64,000 bases of DNA from CAYRJD01 sp964424585 (GTDB lineage Bacteria; Actinomycetota; Acidimicrobiia; Acidimicrobiales; Poriferisodalaceae): assembly GCA_964424585.1 (NCBI GenBank), contig CAYRJD010000031.1, positions 11,015-75,014 of the forward strand, given 5' to 3'. The notes under the pieces were generated by a model. The model had not been told where the DNA came from. It worked only from the letters and a program-made list of their open reading frames with translations, and did no database searches. A program made the position numbers and the translations under genes. Of this stretch, positions 1-8,078 are shown piece by piece. The stretch's first letter is position 1. Every line of letters begins with the position of its first letter.

Positions 1-593
1 CGCGAGCGGCTCGCTGGCCGCAGCTCGTCCCACGCCTCATACACTCGACGGGTCGACACCACCAGCGGCGGAATGAGCACCGTGAACTCTTCGTGCGCGG
101 CAGCCAGCACCTCCACCTGCTCGCCCACACCGGTCACCCGGGCTCGACCGCCGACCAAGCAGAACGCCACGTCCGCCCCGAGCGCCGCGGCCGCTTGAGA
201 CGTGACCGGCGGGTCGGCTCGGCCGGTCTCGTTGGCCCACCGCAGCACGGCTGCCGCGTCGGCCGACCCACCGCCCAAGCCAGCGCCCACGCCGATGCGC
301 TTGGCCAGGCGGACGTCGGCTCGCACGCCGACCATGTCGAGCGCCCGAGTGACCAAGTTGTCGTTCGGGTCGATGGGCGTGGTCGGCTCGGCTGCGGGTG
401 CTTCGTAGACGACGTCGACGCTCGACGTGCCTGAGGTCGGCTTGAGCGTGAGCGTGTCGTAGAGGTCGACCGTCACCATCTCGGCGTCGATGGTGTGCAG
501 CCCAGCGTCTCGCACGCCGGTGACGAACAAGCTCAGCGTGAGTTTCGCGGGCGCCAGCAGCGCGACCGGCTCGATGAGTTCGGAGGCGCTCAC
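1..593 (-). CDS. ispE: 4-diphosphocytidyl-2-C-methyl-D-erythritol kinase, C-terminus off window
   Basis: GHMP kinase that phosphorylates CDP-methylerythritol in the MEP isoprenoid pathway. The reverse-strand translation begins with an APAKLTLSL-type GHMP opening at residues 14-22. The glycine-rich ATP motif GVGAGLGGGSADAAA lies at about 101-115, as in IspE. The start is a GTG at 593 that forms a GTGA overlap with the rsmA stop, so translation is probably coupled. About 197 codons are visible, and the usual family length near 290 means the C-terminus lies outside the window. It is the last visible member of metG-tatD-rsmA-ispE, an order common in Gram-positive bacteria. Identity is clear from motif and position. 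Confidence 0.93.
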   Translation of the reverse strand, partial: MSASELIEPVALLAPAKLTLSLFVTGVRDAGLHTIDAEMVTVDLYDTLTLKPTSGTSSVDVVYEAPAAEPTTPIDPNDNLVTRALDMVGVRADVRLAKRIGVGAGLGGGSADAAAVLRWANETGRADPPVTSQAAAALGADVAFCLVGGRARVTGVGEQVEVLAAAHEEFTVLIPPLVVSTRRVYEAWDELRPASRS

Positions 594-1507
594 CGCTCCA
601 GGCTCGCACGCGCGAGGCCGAGCCACTCACCCACGTCTAGCTGCTCTGCGCGGCTGGTGGGGTCGATGCCTGCGGCCGCGAACGCGTCGAGCGTGACGTG
701 TTGGCGCAGCGTGCGTCGCAGCATCTGACGGCGCCGGCCGAACCCGGCTCGCAGCAAGCGCTTGGCCTGCTGCTCGACGTCGTCGGCTGCTCGCTGGTGG
801 TGGCGGGTCACCCGCACGAGCGCGGAGGTGACCTTCGGCTGGGGCCAGAACACCGTGGGCGGCACGCGTCCGACGATGTTGGCGTGCGCCTTCAGCGCGA
901 CGCGCACCGACACCGCGCCGTAGGCGGGCTGGTTGGCTCGCGCGACGAGCCGTTGCGCCGCTTCGAGCTGGCACATTACCAGCATTTTGTCGACGGCGGC
1001 CACGTCGTCGAGGAAGTCGATCACCAGCGACGTGGCGACGTTGTACGGGAGGTTGGAAACCATCGACCAGCCTTCGCTGGCGGTCGGCTGCCAACCCGTG
1101 GCATCGAGCGTGGCTGGCCAGTCGAGCGCGCGGGCATCTGCGTGGAGCACCTGCACTTCGCCTGACTCGGCGAGAGGTCGGTCGCCGGAGGCTCGTTCGT
1201 CGGGTGCTCGCTCCGCCGAGGCTCGGTCGTCGGGTGCTCGCTGGGCGAGCACCAGCCGCAGGCCGGCGATGAGCTTCGCGTCGGTCTCGACCGCCAGCAC
1301 CCGGCAGCCGACGTCCAGCAGTCCGAGCGTGAGGCTGCCCAAGCCCGCGCCTACCTCGACCACTCGCTCGGCGGGTGCCACGTCGGCCAGTCGAACGATC
1401 TGGGCGATCGTGTTGGGCTCGACCACGAAGTTCTGCCCGAGGCTCTTGTTGGGCGACGCGCCCAGCTCGCCGAGCAGCTGCCGAACGCGGGTTTGGCTCA
1501 GCGTCAG
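590..1507 (-). CDS. rsmA: 16S rRNA (adenine1518/1519-N6)-dimethyltransferase, probable CTG start
   Basis: KsgA/RsmA dimethylates two adjacent adenosines near the 3' end of 16S rRNA with SAM. Visible motifs are SLGQNF at residues 22-27, the SAM loop EVGAGLG at 51-57 and the catalytic NLPY at 152-155. The frame is open far upstream inside tatD, but no ATG, GTG or TTG precedes the conserved LGQNF motif for at least 35 codons. The first plausible start is a CTG overlapping the tatD stop as CTGA, giving 305 aa. Residues about 89-114 are an Arg/Asp/Ala/Glu-rich insertion made of two near-identical 30-nt repeats, placed between a helix and the next strand, which the family normally lacks. It overlaps ispE as GTGA. 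Confidence 0.93.
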   Translation of the reverse strand: MTLSQTRVRQLLGELGASPNKSLGQNFVVEPNTIAQIVRLADVAPAERVVEVGAGLGSLTLGLLDVGCRVLAVETDAKLIAGLRLVLAQRAPDDRASAERAPDERASGDRPLAESGEVQVLHADARALDWPATLDATGWQPTASEGWSMVSNLPYNVATSLVIDFLDDVAAVDKMLVMCQLEAAQRLVARANQPAYGAVSVRVALKAHANIVGRVPPTVFWPQPKVTSALVRVTRHHQRAADDVEQQAKRLLRAGFGRRRQMLRRTLRQHVTLDAFAAAGIDPTSRAEQLDVGEWLGLARASLER

Positions 1508-2388
1508 GCTTGCGTCCCGGCCGCTGGCGCCTCGCGCGTCGGGAGGTCTGTCGACCCGTCCACGGGCAGTCGAAACAGCGCCGCGGCGTTCGCGGTGGTT
1601 TCGCGCGCCGCCTGGGGTGCGTCGATGCTCCGCACCTGCGCGACCAGCTCGCCGACGAGCGTCACCCAGGCGGGACGGTTGGGCTTGCCTCGGTTCGGAA
1701 CCGGTGCCAGGAAGGGCGCGTCGGTCTCGACGAGGTAGCGGTCGGGCGGCGTCAGCGTTGCTGCCTCTCGCACCTCGGGCGCTTTCGGGAACGTGACGAT
1801 GCCGCTGAACGACAGGCTCGCGCCCGCGTCGAGCGCGCGGCGCGCTTCGACTGGGCCGCCGGTGAAGCAGTGAAACACGGTGCGCTGCGGGGTACCGACG
1901 TCGGCTAGCACGCCGAAGGTGTCGTCCCACGCGTCGCGGGCGTGGATGACCAGCGCCAGGTCGTGGCGGCCAGCAAGCTCGATCTGCTCGGCGAACGCTG
2001 CCAGCTGCTGCGTGCGGGGCGAATGCTCGTAGTGATAGTCGAGGCCGCACTCCCCCACCGCGACGACCGCGCCCGAGTTTCGTTCGGCTTCGAGCAGCGC
2101 GGCGAGCCCCGCGCGCTCTTCTTCCCATCTGCTGGCGTCGTGCGGGTGCAGCCCGACGGTCGCGGAGACACCGGCCAGCTGCTTGGCCCGCTTCGTCGCC
2201 GCGCGGCTGCTCGCGAGGTCGGTGCCGATGTCGATCAGGTGGGCCACGCCTGCTGCGTGGGCTTGTTGCACCAAGGCGTGAGCGTCTGCGTCTTCGACGT
2301 CGTTGTGTCGGCGCGCCGATACGTCGTCGGTCGGCAGGTGGCAGTGGCTGTCGACCCACACGGCTCGCCGTTGCGCTGGCTCGGTCAC
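1504..2388 (-). CDS. tatD: TatD family metal-dependent hydrolase (DNase)
   Basis: TatD-type amidohydrolase-fold enzyme; family members act as 3'-5' exonucleases or DNases. The N-terminal metal pair HxH (H15, H17 in VDSHCHLP), the GECGLDYH block, the HARDA and FHCFTG motifs and the C-terminal VETDAPFLAP motif are all present in order. The length of 294 aa is typical. The start is a GTG directly abutting the metG TAG stop, so it is presumably co-translated. It lies between metG and rsmA, the classic Gram-positive arrangement. Confident as a family member; the physiological substrate is not evident from sequence. Confidence 0.93.
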   Translation of the reverse strand: MTEPAQRRAVWVDSHCHLPTDDVSARRHNDVEDADAHALVQQAHAAGVAHLIDIGTDLASSRAATKRAKQLAGVSATVGLHPHDASRWEEERAGLAALLEAERNSGAVVAVGECGLDYHYEHSPRTQQLAAFAEQIELAGRHDLALVIHARDAWDDTFGVLADVGTPQRTVFHCFTGGPVEARRALDAGASLSFSGIVTFPKAPEVREAATLTPPDRYLVETDAPFLAPVPNRGKPNRPAWVTLVGELVAQVRSIDAPQAARETTANAAALFRLPVDGSTDLPTREAPAAGTQA

Positions 2389-3984
2389 CTAGGCGTGCCT
2401 CGGAAAGAGCGGGTCGCCCTTGGTGACCGCCACGCCGCCCGCGTAGCCGCCCCAGCTGGCGGCCTCGGGCAGCGGCTGGTCTTCGGGTCGACCTTGCAGG
2501 CCGATGCGCCGCCAGATCTCGGCGGCGGAGTCGGGAATGGCCGGCGACACGAGCATCACCACGATGCGAAGTATCTCCAGGCAGTCGCCGATGACCGCGT
2601 CGACCTGGGGCCCAGGCTCGAGCTTCCACGGCTCGACCGCTTCGAGCGCGGCGTTGGCGTCACGGATGAGCGACCACGCCGCGTCGAGCGCGTCGGAGGG
2701 TTGCAGCGCGTCCCACGCTTGCGTGGCGGTCTCCACCGCCGTCGACGCGGCCAACGCCAGGTCGCTGTCGGATTGGGGGGCTGGGCCCAGTCCGCCGCAC
2801 TTGCGCTCGACCATCGTCGCGACGCGGCTGAGCAGGTTGCCCAGGTTGTTGGCGAGGTCGGCGTTGTAGCGGGCGACCATTCCCTCGTATGAGAAGTCGC
2901 CGTCGGGGCCGAACGGCTGGTCGTGGAGGAAGTGGTGGCGCACGCCGTCTCGTCCGAAGTCGTCGACCAGCTCGCCCGGCGCGATCTGGTTGAGCGCGGA
3001 CTTCGCCATCTTCTCGCCGCCGACCAGCAAGAAGCCGTGGACGTGAACTCGCTTGGGCGGCAGCACGCCAGCGCTCATCAGCATCGCCGGCCAGTAGACG
3101 CAGTGGAAGCGCAGGATGTCTTTGCCGATGAGGTGCGTGGCCGGCCAGTGCTGGGCGAAGCCGTCGGGGTCGCACTCGTAGCCCGCCGCGGTGATGTAGT
3201 TGGTGAGCGCGTCGAACCACACGTAGGTGACGTGCGCCGGATCCCACGGCAGGGGCACGCCCCACTGGATGGAGGTGCGGCTGATGGAAAAGTCTTCGAG
3301 GCCGCCACGAATGAAGCCCAACGCCTCGTTGCGCTTGGAGGCTGGCAGCACGAAATCTGGGTGCGCCTCGTAGTAGTCGAGCAGCGGCTGTTCGTACTTG
3401 CTGAGCGCGAAGAAGTAGTTCTCTTCGGAGACGTGCTCGACGGGGCGGCGGTGGATGCGGCAGCTGCCGTCGTCGAGTTCGGAGTCGGTGTAGTAGGCCT
3501 CACAACTGACGCAGTAGAGGCCTTCGTAGGTGCGCAGCTCGATGTCGCCGTTGTCGTGGCACGCGGCCAACAGCTTCTTCACCGCCGCGTGGTGGCGGGG
3601 CTCGCTCGTGCGGATGAAGTCGTCGTTCGAGATGCCGAGCGTTTCCCACGCCTGCTGAAATCGCACGACGGTCTGATCTGCCCACTGCTGCGGCGAGCAG
3701 CCGTTAGCTTCGGCGGCGCGCTGCACCTTAAGCCCGTGCTCGTCGGTGCCGGTGAGAAACATCACGTCGTCGCCGCACTGACGACGCCACCGGGCGTAGG
3801 CGTCCGCGGTGATGGTCGTGTAGGCGTGACCGATGTGCGGCGCGTCGTTTACGTAGTAGATGGGCGTGGTGACGTAGGTGCTGGGGCGCTCGTTGCGCTC
3901 TGCTGGGCCCTCGGCCGGACGCGTTGCTGAGACCCCTGCTGAGCCCTCTGCTGAACCGTCTGCTGGGCCGCTTGCCGCCGACAC
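2389..3984 (-). CDS. metG: Methionyl-tRNA synthetase
   Basis: Class I aminoacyl-tRNA synthetase that charges tRNA-Met. It carries HIGH at residues 50-53, TGTDEHG shortly after, a YCVSC zinc-knuckle-like pair in the connective region, and a KMSKS variant KMAKS near residue 324, followed by the anticodon-binding helical domain. The predicted start is GTG at 3984. The first ~35 residues are low-complexity (Ala, Gly, Ser, Pro, Glu repeats such as SAEGSAGVSA), so a start nearer the conserved YVTTPIYY segment cannot be excluded, although no better ribosome site is visible there. It heads the minus-strand run metG-tatD-rsmA-ispE. Confidence 0.95.
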   Translation of the reverse strand: MSAASGPADGSAEGSAGVSATRPAEGPAERNERPSTYVTTPIYYVNDAPHIGHAYTTITADAYARWRRQCGDDVMFLTGTDEHGLKVQRAAEANGCSPQQWADQTVVRFQQAWETLGISNDDFIRTSEPRHHAAVKKLLAACHDNGDIELRTYEGLYCVSCEAYYTDSELDDGSCRIHRRPVEHVSEENYFFALSKYEQPLLDYYEAHPDFVLPASKRNEALGFIRGGLEDFSISRTSIQWGVPLPWDPAHVTYVWFDALTNYITAAGYECDPDGFAQHWPATHLIGKDILRFHCVYWPAMLMSAGVLPPKRVHVHGFLLVGGEKMAKSALNQIAPGELVDDFGRDGVRHHFLHDQPFGPDGDFSYEGMVARYNADLANNLGNLLSRVATMVERKCGGLGPAPQSDSDLALAASTAVETATQAWDALQPSDALDAAWSLIRDANAALEAVEPWKLEPGPQVDAVIGDCLEILRIVVMLVSPAIPDSAAEIWRRIGLQGRPEDQPLPEAASWGGYAGGVAVTKGDPLFPRHA

Positions 3985-4088
3985 ACGCCTGAGGCTACCG
4001 ACGCCCTCCCACGAGGCTGGCCGGCTTCGCGCAGGTCACGCAAGAAATCGACTGGCTAATTCGGTTCACCTTTTGCTCAACTAGCGCG

Positions 4089-4613
4089 GTGCTAGCTCAC
4101 ATCGCATTTGACTGGTCAGAACTCGCCGACGCCGCGGGCAACGTCGCGATCCCCGTCGCCGCCGTCGTCGGCATCGGGTTCGCCCGGTGGCGCAACTACC
4201 ACGCGAAGCTCGAGAGCTTCAGGCAAGTGCTCATCACCAAGGCCGACGCCGCGCAACGTCACCCGCAAGGGCCAACAGCGCTCGACGCTGGCCCGCCACC
4301 GGTGCCGCTCTACTTCACGGCGTGGAGGCTCTGGCTCTGGCTCACGCATCGGCACCTCTACTACGTGCTGTTCGTGCTGCACGACGCGCACGGGCAGAGC
4401 ACCGCAGTGGTGACGTGGCTGCCCGCGGAGGACATGCCTGGTGCTGTAGCCGCCGCCTCTGGGTATTGGAAGATTCCGCTCGCGACGGATTTCGAGCACC
4501 AGTTCAACGAAGCTCGCGAATGCGCCTGGGTGCTGCCAGAGCGCTGCACCATCGCCGTCGGACGGCAATGGCTGCCGGGGGCCGCTCGGCGACAACCCGG
4601 AATAACCCGCTAG
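4089..4613 (+). CDS. Hypothetical protein with one N-terminal membrane segment
   Basis: I do not recognise this 174-aa protein. A hydrophobic stretch near residues 18-34 (NVAIPVAAVVGIGFA) could be a membrane anchor. It is followed by a soluble region with an aromatic-rich segment (TAWRLWLWLTHRHLYYVLF). The proposed start is GTG at 4089, with no good Shine-Dalgarno sequence. It is divergent from metG and upstream of the duplicated zinc-ribbon genes. GC content and third-position usage look like the neighbours. It could be lineage-specific, and the coding call itself is moderate. Confidence 0.5.
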   Translation: MLAHIAFDWSELADAAGNVAIPVAAVVGIGFARWRNYHAKLESFRQVLITKADAAQRHPQGPTALDAGPPPVPLYFTAWRLWLWLTHRHLYYVLFVLHDAHGQSTAVVTWLPAEDMPGAVAAASGYWKIPLATDFEHQFNEARECAWVLPERCTIAVGRQWLPGAARRQPGITR

Positions 4614-4699
4614 TGCCGCGCCGCAGCGAAACGAAAACTGGATCATCAACCTCACCGCTAAGGTGAACCAAGGCATACCCTTGTCGCCGGGAGGCACAG

Positions 4700-4924
4700 A
4701 TGACTCAGCCAGATGCCAGCGAGCAAGAAGCGAGCCAATCAGCTAGGGGCCAATCAGCCAGCGCGCACGAGGCAACCAACCACGCTCACAACGGTCACTG
4801 CCCCACTTGCGGCCAGGCCATCAAGTGCCCTACGTGCGGTCAGGTCATCAAGGACGACACCGCCGCGTCGCAGTGGTTCTTCACGTCTACGGCTCGGTCG
4901 CCTATACGGATGGTGTATCGCTAG
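4700..4924 (+). CDS. Small zinc-ribbon protein, copy 1
   Basis: A 74-aa protein with a strong Shine-Dalgarno sequence (GGGAGG, 7 nt before ATG). The core has two knuckles in the pattern HCPTCGQAIKCPTCGQ, predicted to bind one zinc as a ribbon, flanked by a Ser/Ala/Gln-rich N-terminus and a tail ending VYR. It is a paralogue of the gene at 5174-5383, with the same core, the same C-terminal VYR and a shared upstream GCTAAGGTGA element. Its TAG stop sits in a CTAG that also begins the relic of the rsmI 3' end, mirroring the intact copy. The function is unknown; nucleic-acid or protein binding is a guess from the ribbon. Confidence 0.8.
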   Translation: MTQPDASEQEASQSARGQSASAHEATNHAHNGHCPTCGQAIKCPTCGQVIKDDTAASQWFFTSTARSPIRMVYR

Positions 4925-5095
4925 CTGGCGCGTTCGCGGCGAGACAGGGCGAGGCGGTAGGCGCGGTTGCGCCAGCAGCATCACGACCTCGCCGCGTCCG
5001 CTGCCCTCCGCGCTGAACTAACGGGCTAGCTCGCCGACGGAGCCCCTGCGCACCTCTTCGTGCAGCTTGGAGATTTCGTCATCCACGAGGCGGCG
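4921..5095 (-). pseudogene. Decayed copy of the rsmI 3' end
   Basis: Positions 4921-4971 and about 4978-5080 closely match the 3' end of intact rsmI at 5381-5431 and about 5558-5660, with scattered substitutions. Roughly 120 nt of the intact gene between those blocks is missing here. The fragment holds no open reading frame of its own and starts at the CTAG shared with the upstream zinc-ribbon gene. It is best explained as the remains of a tandem duplication that copied the zinc-ribbon gene together with the adjoining end of rsmI. The relic limits are approximate. Confidence 0.8.
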
Positions 5096-5173
5096 GCCTG
5101 ATCGTCGATGCCGTCGCTAAGGTGACGCTAGGTCTGCTGACGTCGGTCTACGGACGCTGCAAGGAGGCCCCGA

Positions 5174-5383
5174 ATGAAACGACCGGAGTCCAACCAGCCA
5201 GGCGACAGCCATTCAGAGGCCGCGCGCGCATCAACCAGTCACACTCATAACGGACACTGCCCGACATGCGGACAGGCCATCAAGTGCCCCGCATGTGGTC
5301 AACGCATAAGCACAGACACCGGCGAGTTGCGGATCATCGCACGAAGTTCCAAACAACGACGTAGGCGCTTCGTGTATCGCTAG
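5174..5383 (+). CDS. Small zinc-ribbon protein, copy 2
   Basis: A 69-aa paralogue of the protein encoded at 4700-4924. The start ATG is preceded by AAGGAGG at good spacing. The double CxxC core HCPTCGQAIKCPACGQ is intact, followed by a basic tail (KQRRRRFVYR) that could contact nucleic acid. It converges on rsmI and overlaps it by 4 nt: the TAG stop at 5381-5383 and the rsmI stop at 5380-5382 lie in one palindromic CTAG. Function unknown. The preserved reading frame and ribosome site in both copies argue that it is a real gene. Confidence 0.82.
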   Translation: MKRPESNQPGDSHSEAARASTSHTHNGHCPTCGQAIKCPACGQRISTDTGELRIIARSSKQRRRRFVYR

Positions 5384-6261
5384 CTGGGTCGCTCGCCGCG
5401 AGACAGGGCGAGGCGGTATGCGCGGTTGCGGCCGACACCGAGCGTCTTGGCGGCTGCGGCGGCGGCGTCTCTCGGGCTGGCTCCGGCTTCGAGGTTGGCG
5501 GCGACCTCGGCGACGATTTGGTCGTCGGTCGGCTCGAGCGTCAACTGCGGCCCGAGCACGATCACGACCTCGCCGCGTGCGCTGCCCTCGGCACTGAACT
5601 GACGGGCTAGCTCGTCAACGGCGCCTCTGCGCACCTCTTCGTGGAGCTTCGAGATTTCGCGAGCGACGACACAGCCGCGCTCAGGGTCGCCGCTTTCGGC
5701 GAGGTCGCTGAGCGTCGCGGCGAGCCGATGCGGCGACTCAAACAGCACCACCGTGCGCGTCTCACGGGCGAGTTCCGCGAGCTGTGCGGCGCGGGCAGCG
5801 CCACGGCGCGCGAGCCAGCCGACGAACACGTGCGGCGTCGCCGCAAAGCCCGAAACCACCAGCGCGGCTACGTGCGCGCTCGGGCCCGGTATGACCGCCA
5901 CCCGACAATCCGCCGCCGCGACGGCGGCGACGAGGTGCTGCCCTGGGTCGGCGAGCGCCGGCATTCCCGCGTCAGACACCAACACGACAGCCCGGCCAGC
6001 TTGAACCAACTCGACCACTTCGCCCGACACGTCGGCTTCGGTCGTCTCGCTCGCAACTAGCAGGCGCGGCACTCCGTCGGTTCGGCTGATGTTCAACAGA
6101 TCGAGCAGGCGGCCCGTACGTCGGCTGTCTTCACAGCAGATGACGTCTGCATCGCGCAGGGCCTGGACTGCGCGCGGCGCGATGTCGGCCAGGTTGCCGA
6201 GCGGGGTCGCGACGAGCGTGAGCTGGCCCGCGAGGCTCGGCTGAGGGGGCGCTTCGGTCAC
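5380..6261 (-). CDS. rsmI: 16S rRNA (cytidine1402-2'-O)-methyltransferase
   Basis: SAM-dependent tetrapyrrole-methylase-fold enzyme that 2'-O-methylates C1402 in the ribosomal decoding centre. The N-terminal VATPLGNLADI, the CEDSRRTGRLL segment and the SDAGMPALADPG motif are hallmark RsmI signatures, and 293 aa is the usual length. It starts at a GTG that overlaps the DUF192 gene stop as GTGA. Its 3' end was copied into the tandem duplication upstream (4921-5095). It converges with the zinc-ribbon gene and shares its CTAG stop. Confidence 0.94.
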   Translation of the reverse strand: MTEAPPQPSLAGQLTLVATPLGNLADIAPRAVQALRDADVICCEDSRRTGRLLDLLNISRTDGVPRLLVASETTEADVSGEVVELVQAGRAVVLVSDAGMPALADPGQHLVAAVAAADCRVAVIPGPSAHVAALVVSGFAATPHVFVGWLARRGAARAAQLAELARETRTVVLFESPHRLAATLSDLAESGDPERGCVVAREISKLHEEVRRGAVDELARQFSAEGSARGEVVIVLGPQLTLEPTDDQIVAEVAANLEAGASPRDAAAAAAKTLGVGRNRAYRLALSRGERPS

Positions 6262-6725
6262 GCCTCTTCGGCCGAGCCGGCCGATGGGTGGGTGGGTGCG
6301 TCGTCGGCCGTGCCGGCCGAGTCGTCGGCAGGACCAGCTGCGCGCACCTGCACCTCGCTGTCGACGCTCAAGCCCCAGCGTGCGAACGATCCGGCGGTCG
6401 CCTCAAGCACCGCGCAGCAGGTAAGCCTCGGCCGCCCCAGACGCCACGGCCGGTACGTCGCGACAGACGCGACGTCGAACGTCGCGTCGCTGCCGTCCAG
6501 CAGCCGACGCAGCTGGTTGTCTGCTGAGGCTTCGCCCGCGGGCTGACGGAGGTAGGCGACGTCGATCGCGAAGCGCATTCGGGCGGTGTGAATCCATCTG
6601 GCGGGCGCGAGCAGCAGCGCTCCCTGATGCTCGGTGCGACCCATCAGGCCGCGCCGTCTCGACGACCGCGTCACGGCGACCTCGACGCTGGCCATCACGT
6701 TGTTGTCTTGCACGAGCCATGCCAC
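6258..6725 (-). CDS. DUF192 family protein
   Basis: A 155-aa protein with the DUF192 pattern: RRRGLMGR near residue 23, a GALLLAP segment, WIHTARMRFAIDVAYL, and a later valine/leucine strand with AVLEATAGSFARWGL. Family members are small beta proteins of unknown function, often exported in other taxa; no clear signal peptide is seen here. The start is a GTG at 6725. The last ~25 residues are low-complexity (Ala, Asp, Ser, Gly). It overlaps rsmI by 4 nt, so the two are probably co-translated. Confidence 0.8.
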   Translation of the reverse strand: MAWLVQDNNVMASVEVAVTRSSRRRGLMGRTEHQGALLLAPARWIHTARMRFAIDVAYLRQPAGEASADNQLRRLLDGSDATFDVASVATYRPWRLGRPRLTCCAVLEATAGSFARWGLSVDSEVQVRAAGPADDSAGTADDAPTHPSAGSAEEA

Positions 6726-6832
6726 GACGTGATTGTTGCGCGCGCAGCGATGATTTGACGAGGAGTTTTTCTTGGCCAGAGCGAAACGCAGGCAACACTG
6801 CTCTCATGGCCAACTCCACCGAGCCCCCTAAT

Positions 6833-6871
6833 TGATCTAGCCCGCTGATCTAGCCCGCTGATCTAGCTCGC
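6833..6871. repeat. Three tandem 13-bp units
   Basis: Three head-to-tail copies of TGATCTAGCCCGC, the third with one substitution, lie just downstream of the ychF stop. Each copy carries TGATC and CTAG. They add stop codons in more than one frame, so they may be a slippage product next to a gene end. No hairpin strong enough for a terminator is evident. Confidence 0.85.
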
Positions 6872-6888
6872 TGTGCTGGCGACGAGAC

Positions 6889-7995
6889 CTAGGCGTTGAA
6901 GCGGAACTCCATGACGTCGCCGTCGGCGGCCACGTAATCCTTGCCTTCGCTGCGCACCTGGCCCAGCTCGCGGGCGCGCTGCCAGCTGCCGGCAGCCAGC
7001 AGCTGCTCGTGGCCGATCACGTCGGCCTTGATGAACCCGCGCTCCATGTCGGTGTGGATGCGACCCGCGCACTTCGGGGCGGTCCAACCCTGCTTGAACG
7101 TCCACGCCCGCGACTCCTTTTCGCCGGTCGTGAGGAACGTGCGCAGGCCCAACAATCCGTGCGCGGTGGCGATGAACCGCGCCAGCGCGCCCTCGCCAAG
7201 CCCGAGGCCTTCCAGCATCTCGCCGCGCTCGTCGTCGTCGAGCTGAGCGGCTTCGGCTTCGAGCTGCACGCACAGCGGCAGCACCGCCACGTCGCCCAGC
7301 TCGGCCGCTATCCCGGCCGCCAGCTCGGACGCGCTCTCGATTTGGTCTTCGCCGAGGTTCAGCACCGCCATCACCGGCTTGTCGGTGAGCAGGAAGTGCT
7401 CTCGCAGCGCGACGGTGCGGGCGGCGTCGGTGGCGGGCGCGCCGGGGCCGTGCTGCCAAGCTCGGTACAGCGGCGTGCCCGCAGCCAGATGAACGTGCGC
7501 GGCTTCGAGCGCTTCGACCTCAGCGGCGATCTCTGCGTCGTTCGGTTCGGCGCGCGCCGCTTTGCGGCGACGGTCGATGCGTCCTTCGATGGTCTCGAGG
7601 TCGGCCAGCGCGAGCTCGACTTCGACGACCCGCAGGTGCTCCAGCGGGTCGCCGACGCCCGGCACGTCGTCTGCCGCGAACGCTCGCAGCACCAGCACGA
7701 TGGCCTCGACCTCGCGAATGCCAGCGAGGAACTTGTTGCCCAAACCCTCCCCCGCGCTGGCGCCCTCGACCAACCCGCCGATGTCGACGAACTGGGTGGT
7801 GGCAGCCACGACCTTGGCGCTGTTGCTCATCTCCGCCAGCGCGTCGAGCCGCCCGTCGGGCACCTTGACCACGCCGACGTTCGGGTCGGTGGTCGCGAAC
7901 GCGTACGGTGCCGCCAATGCTCCGCCGCCGACCAGCGCGTTAAAGAGGGACGACTTGCCAGCGTTGGGCAGTCCGACAAATCCGAAACGCTCCAC
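6889..7995 (-). CDS. ychF: Ribosome-associated ATPase YchF/OLA1
   Basis: Obg-family P-loop ATPase that associates with ribosomes. G1 is GLPNAGKSS at residues 8-16, G3 is DIGGLV, and the G4 position reads NLGE instead of NKxD, the known feature that gives ATP preference. A C-terminal TGS-like segment includes KQGWTAPKCAGRIHTDMERGF in two blocks. I chose GTG at 7995 because it gives the family-typical N-terminus MERFGFVGLP; the frame is open to 8043 without a good alternative. Length is 368 aa. It is divergent from the CoA-transferase gene at 8079. Confidence 0.93.
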   Translation of the reverse strand: MERFGFVGLPNAGKSSLFNALVGGGALAAPYAFATTDPNVGVVKVPDGRLDALAEMSNSAKVVAATTQFVDIGGLVEGASAGEGLGNKFLAGIREVEAIVLVLRAFAADDVPGVGDPLEHLRVVEVELALADLETIEGRIDRRRKAARAEPNDAEIAAEVEALEAAHVHLAAGTPLYRAWQHGPGAPATDAARTVALREHFLLTDKPVMAVLNLGEDQIESASELAAGIAAELGDVAVLPLCVQLEAEAAQLDDDERGEMLEGLGLGEGALARFIATAHGLLGLRTFLTTGEKESRAWTFKQGWTAPKCAGRIHTDMERGFIKADVIGHEQLLAAGSWQRARELGQVRSEGKDYVAADGDVMEFRFNA

Positions 7996-8078
7996 AGCGA
8001 CAAGCGAGGGTAGCTGCGCGCGTGCGAGACTGCGGACGATCACCTGACACAGATCACCTCACAGACAAGGAGCAACCC

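Noticed and set aside
1508..2629. The open frame of rsmA continues upstream through tatD into metG
   Set aside because: The added sequence is antipattern Arg/Ala-rich translation of tatD in another frame and has no RsmA homology; the conserved protein begins near 1507.
1942..2892. Long plus-strand open frame opposite tatD and metG
   Set aside because: It mirrors strong minus-strand genes, is rich in Arg, Val and Gly typical of GC-driven antisense frames, and carries no motif.
5740..6060. Plus-strand frames opposite rsmI
   Set aside because: RsmI motifs are complete on the minus strand; the opposite frames are GC-driven shadows.
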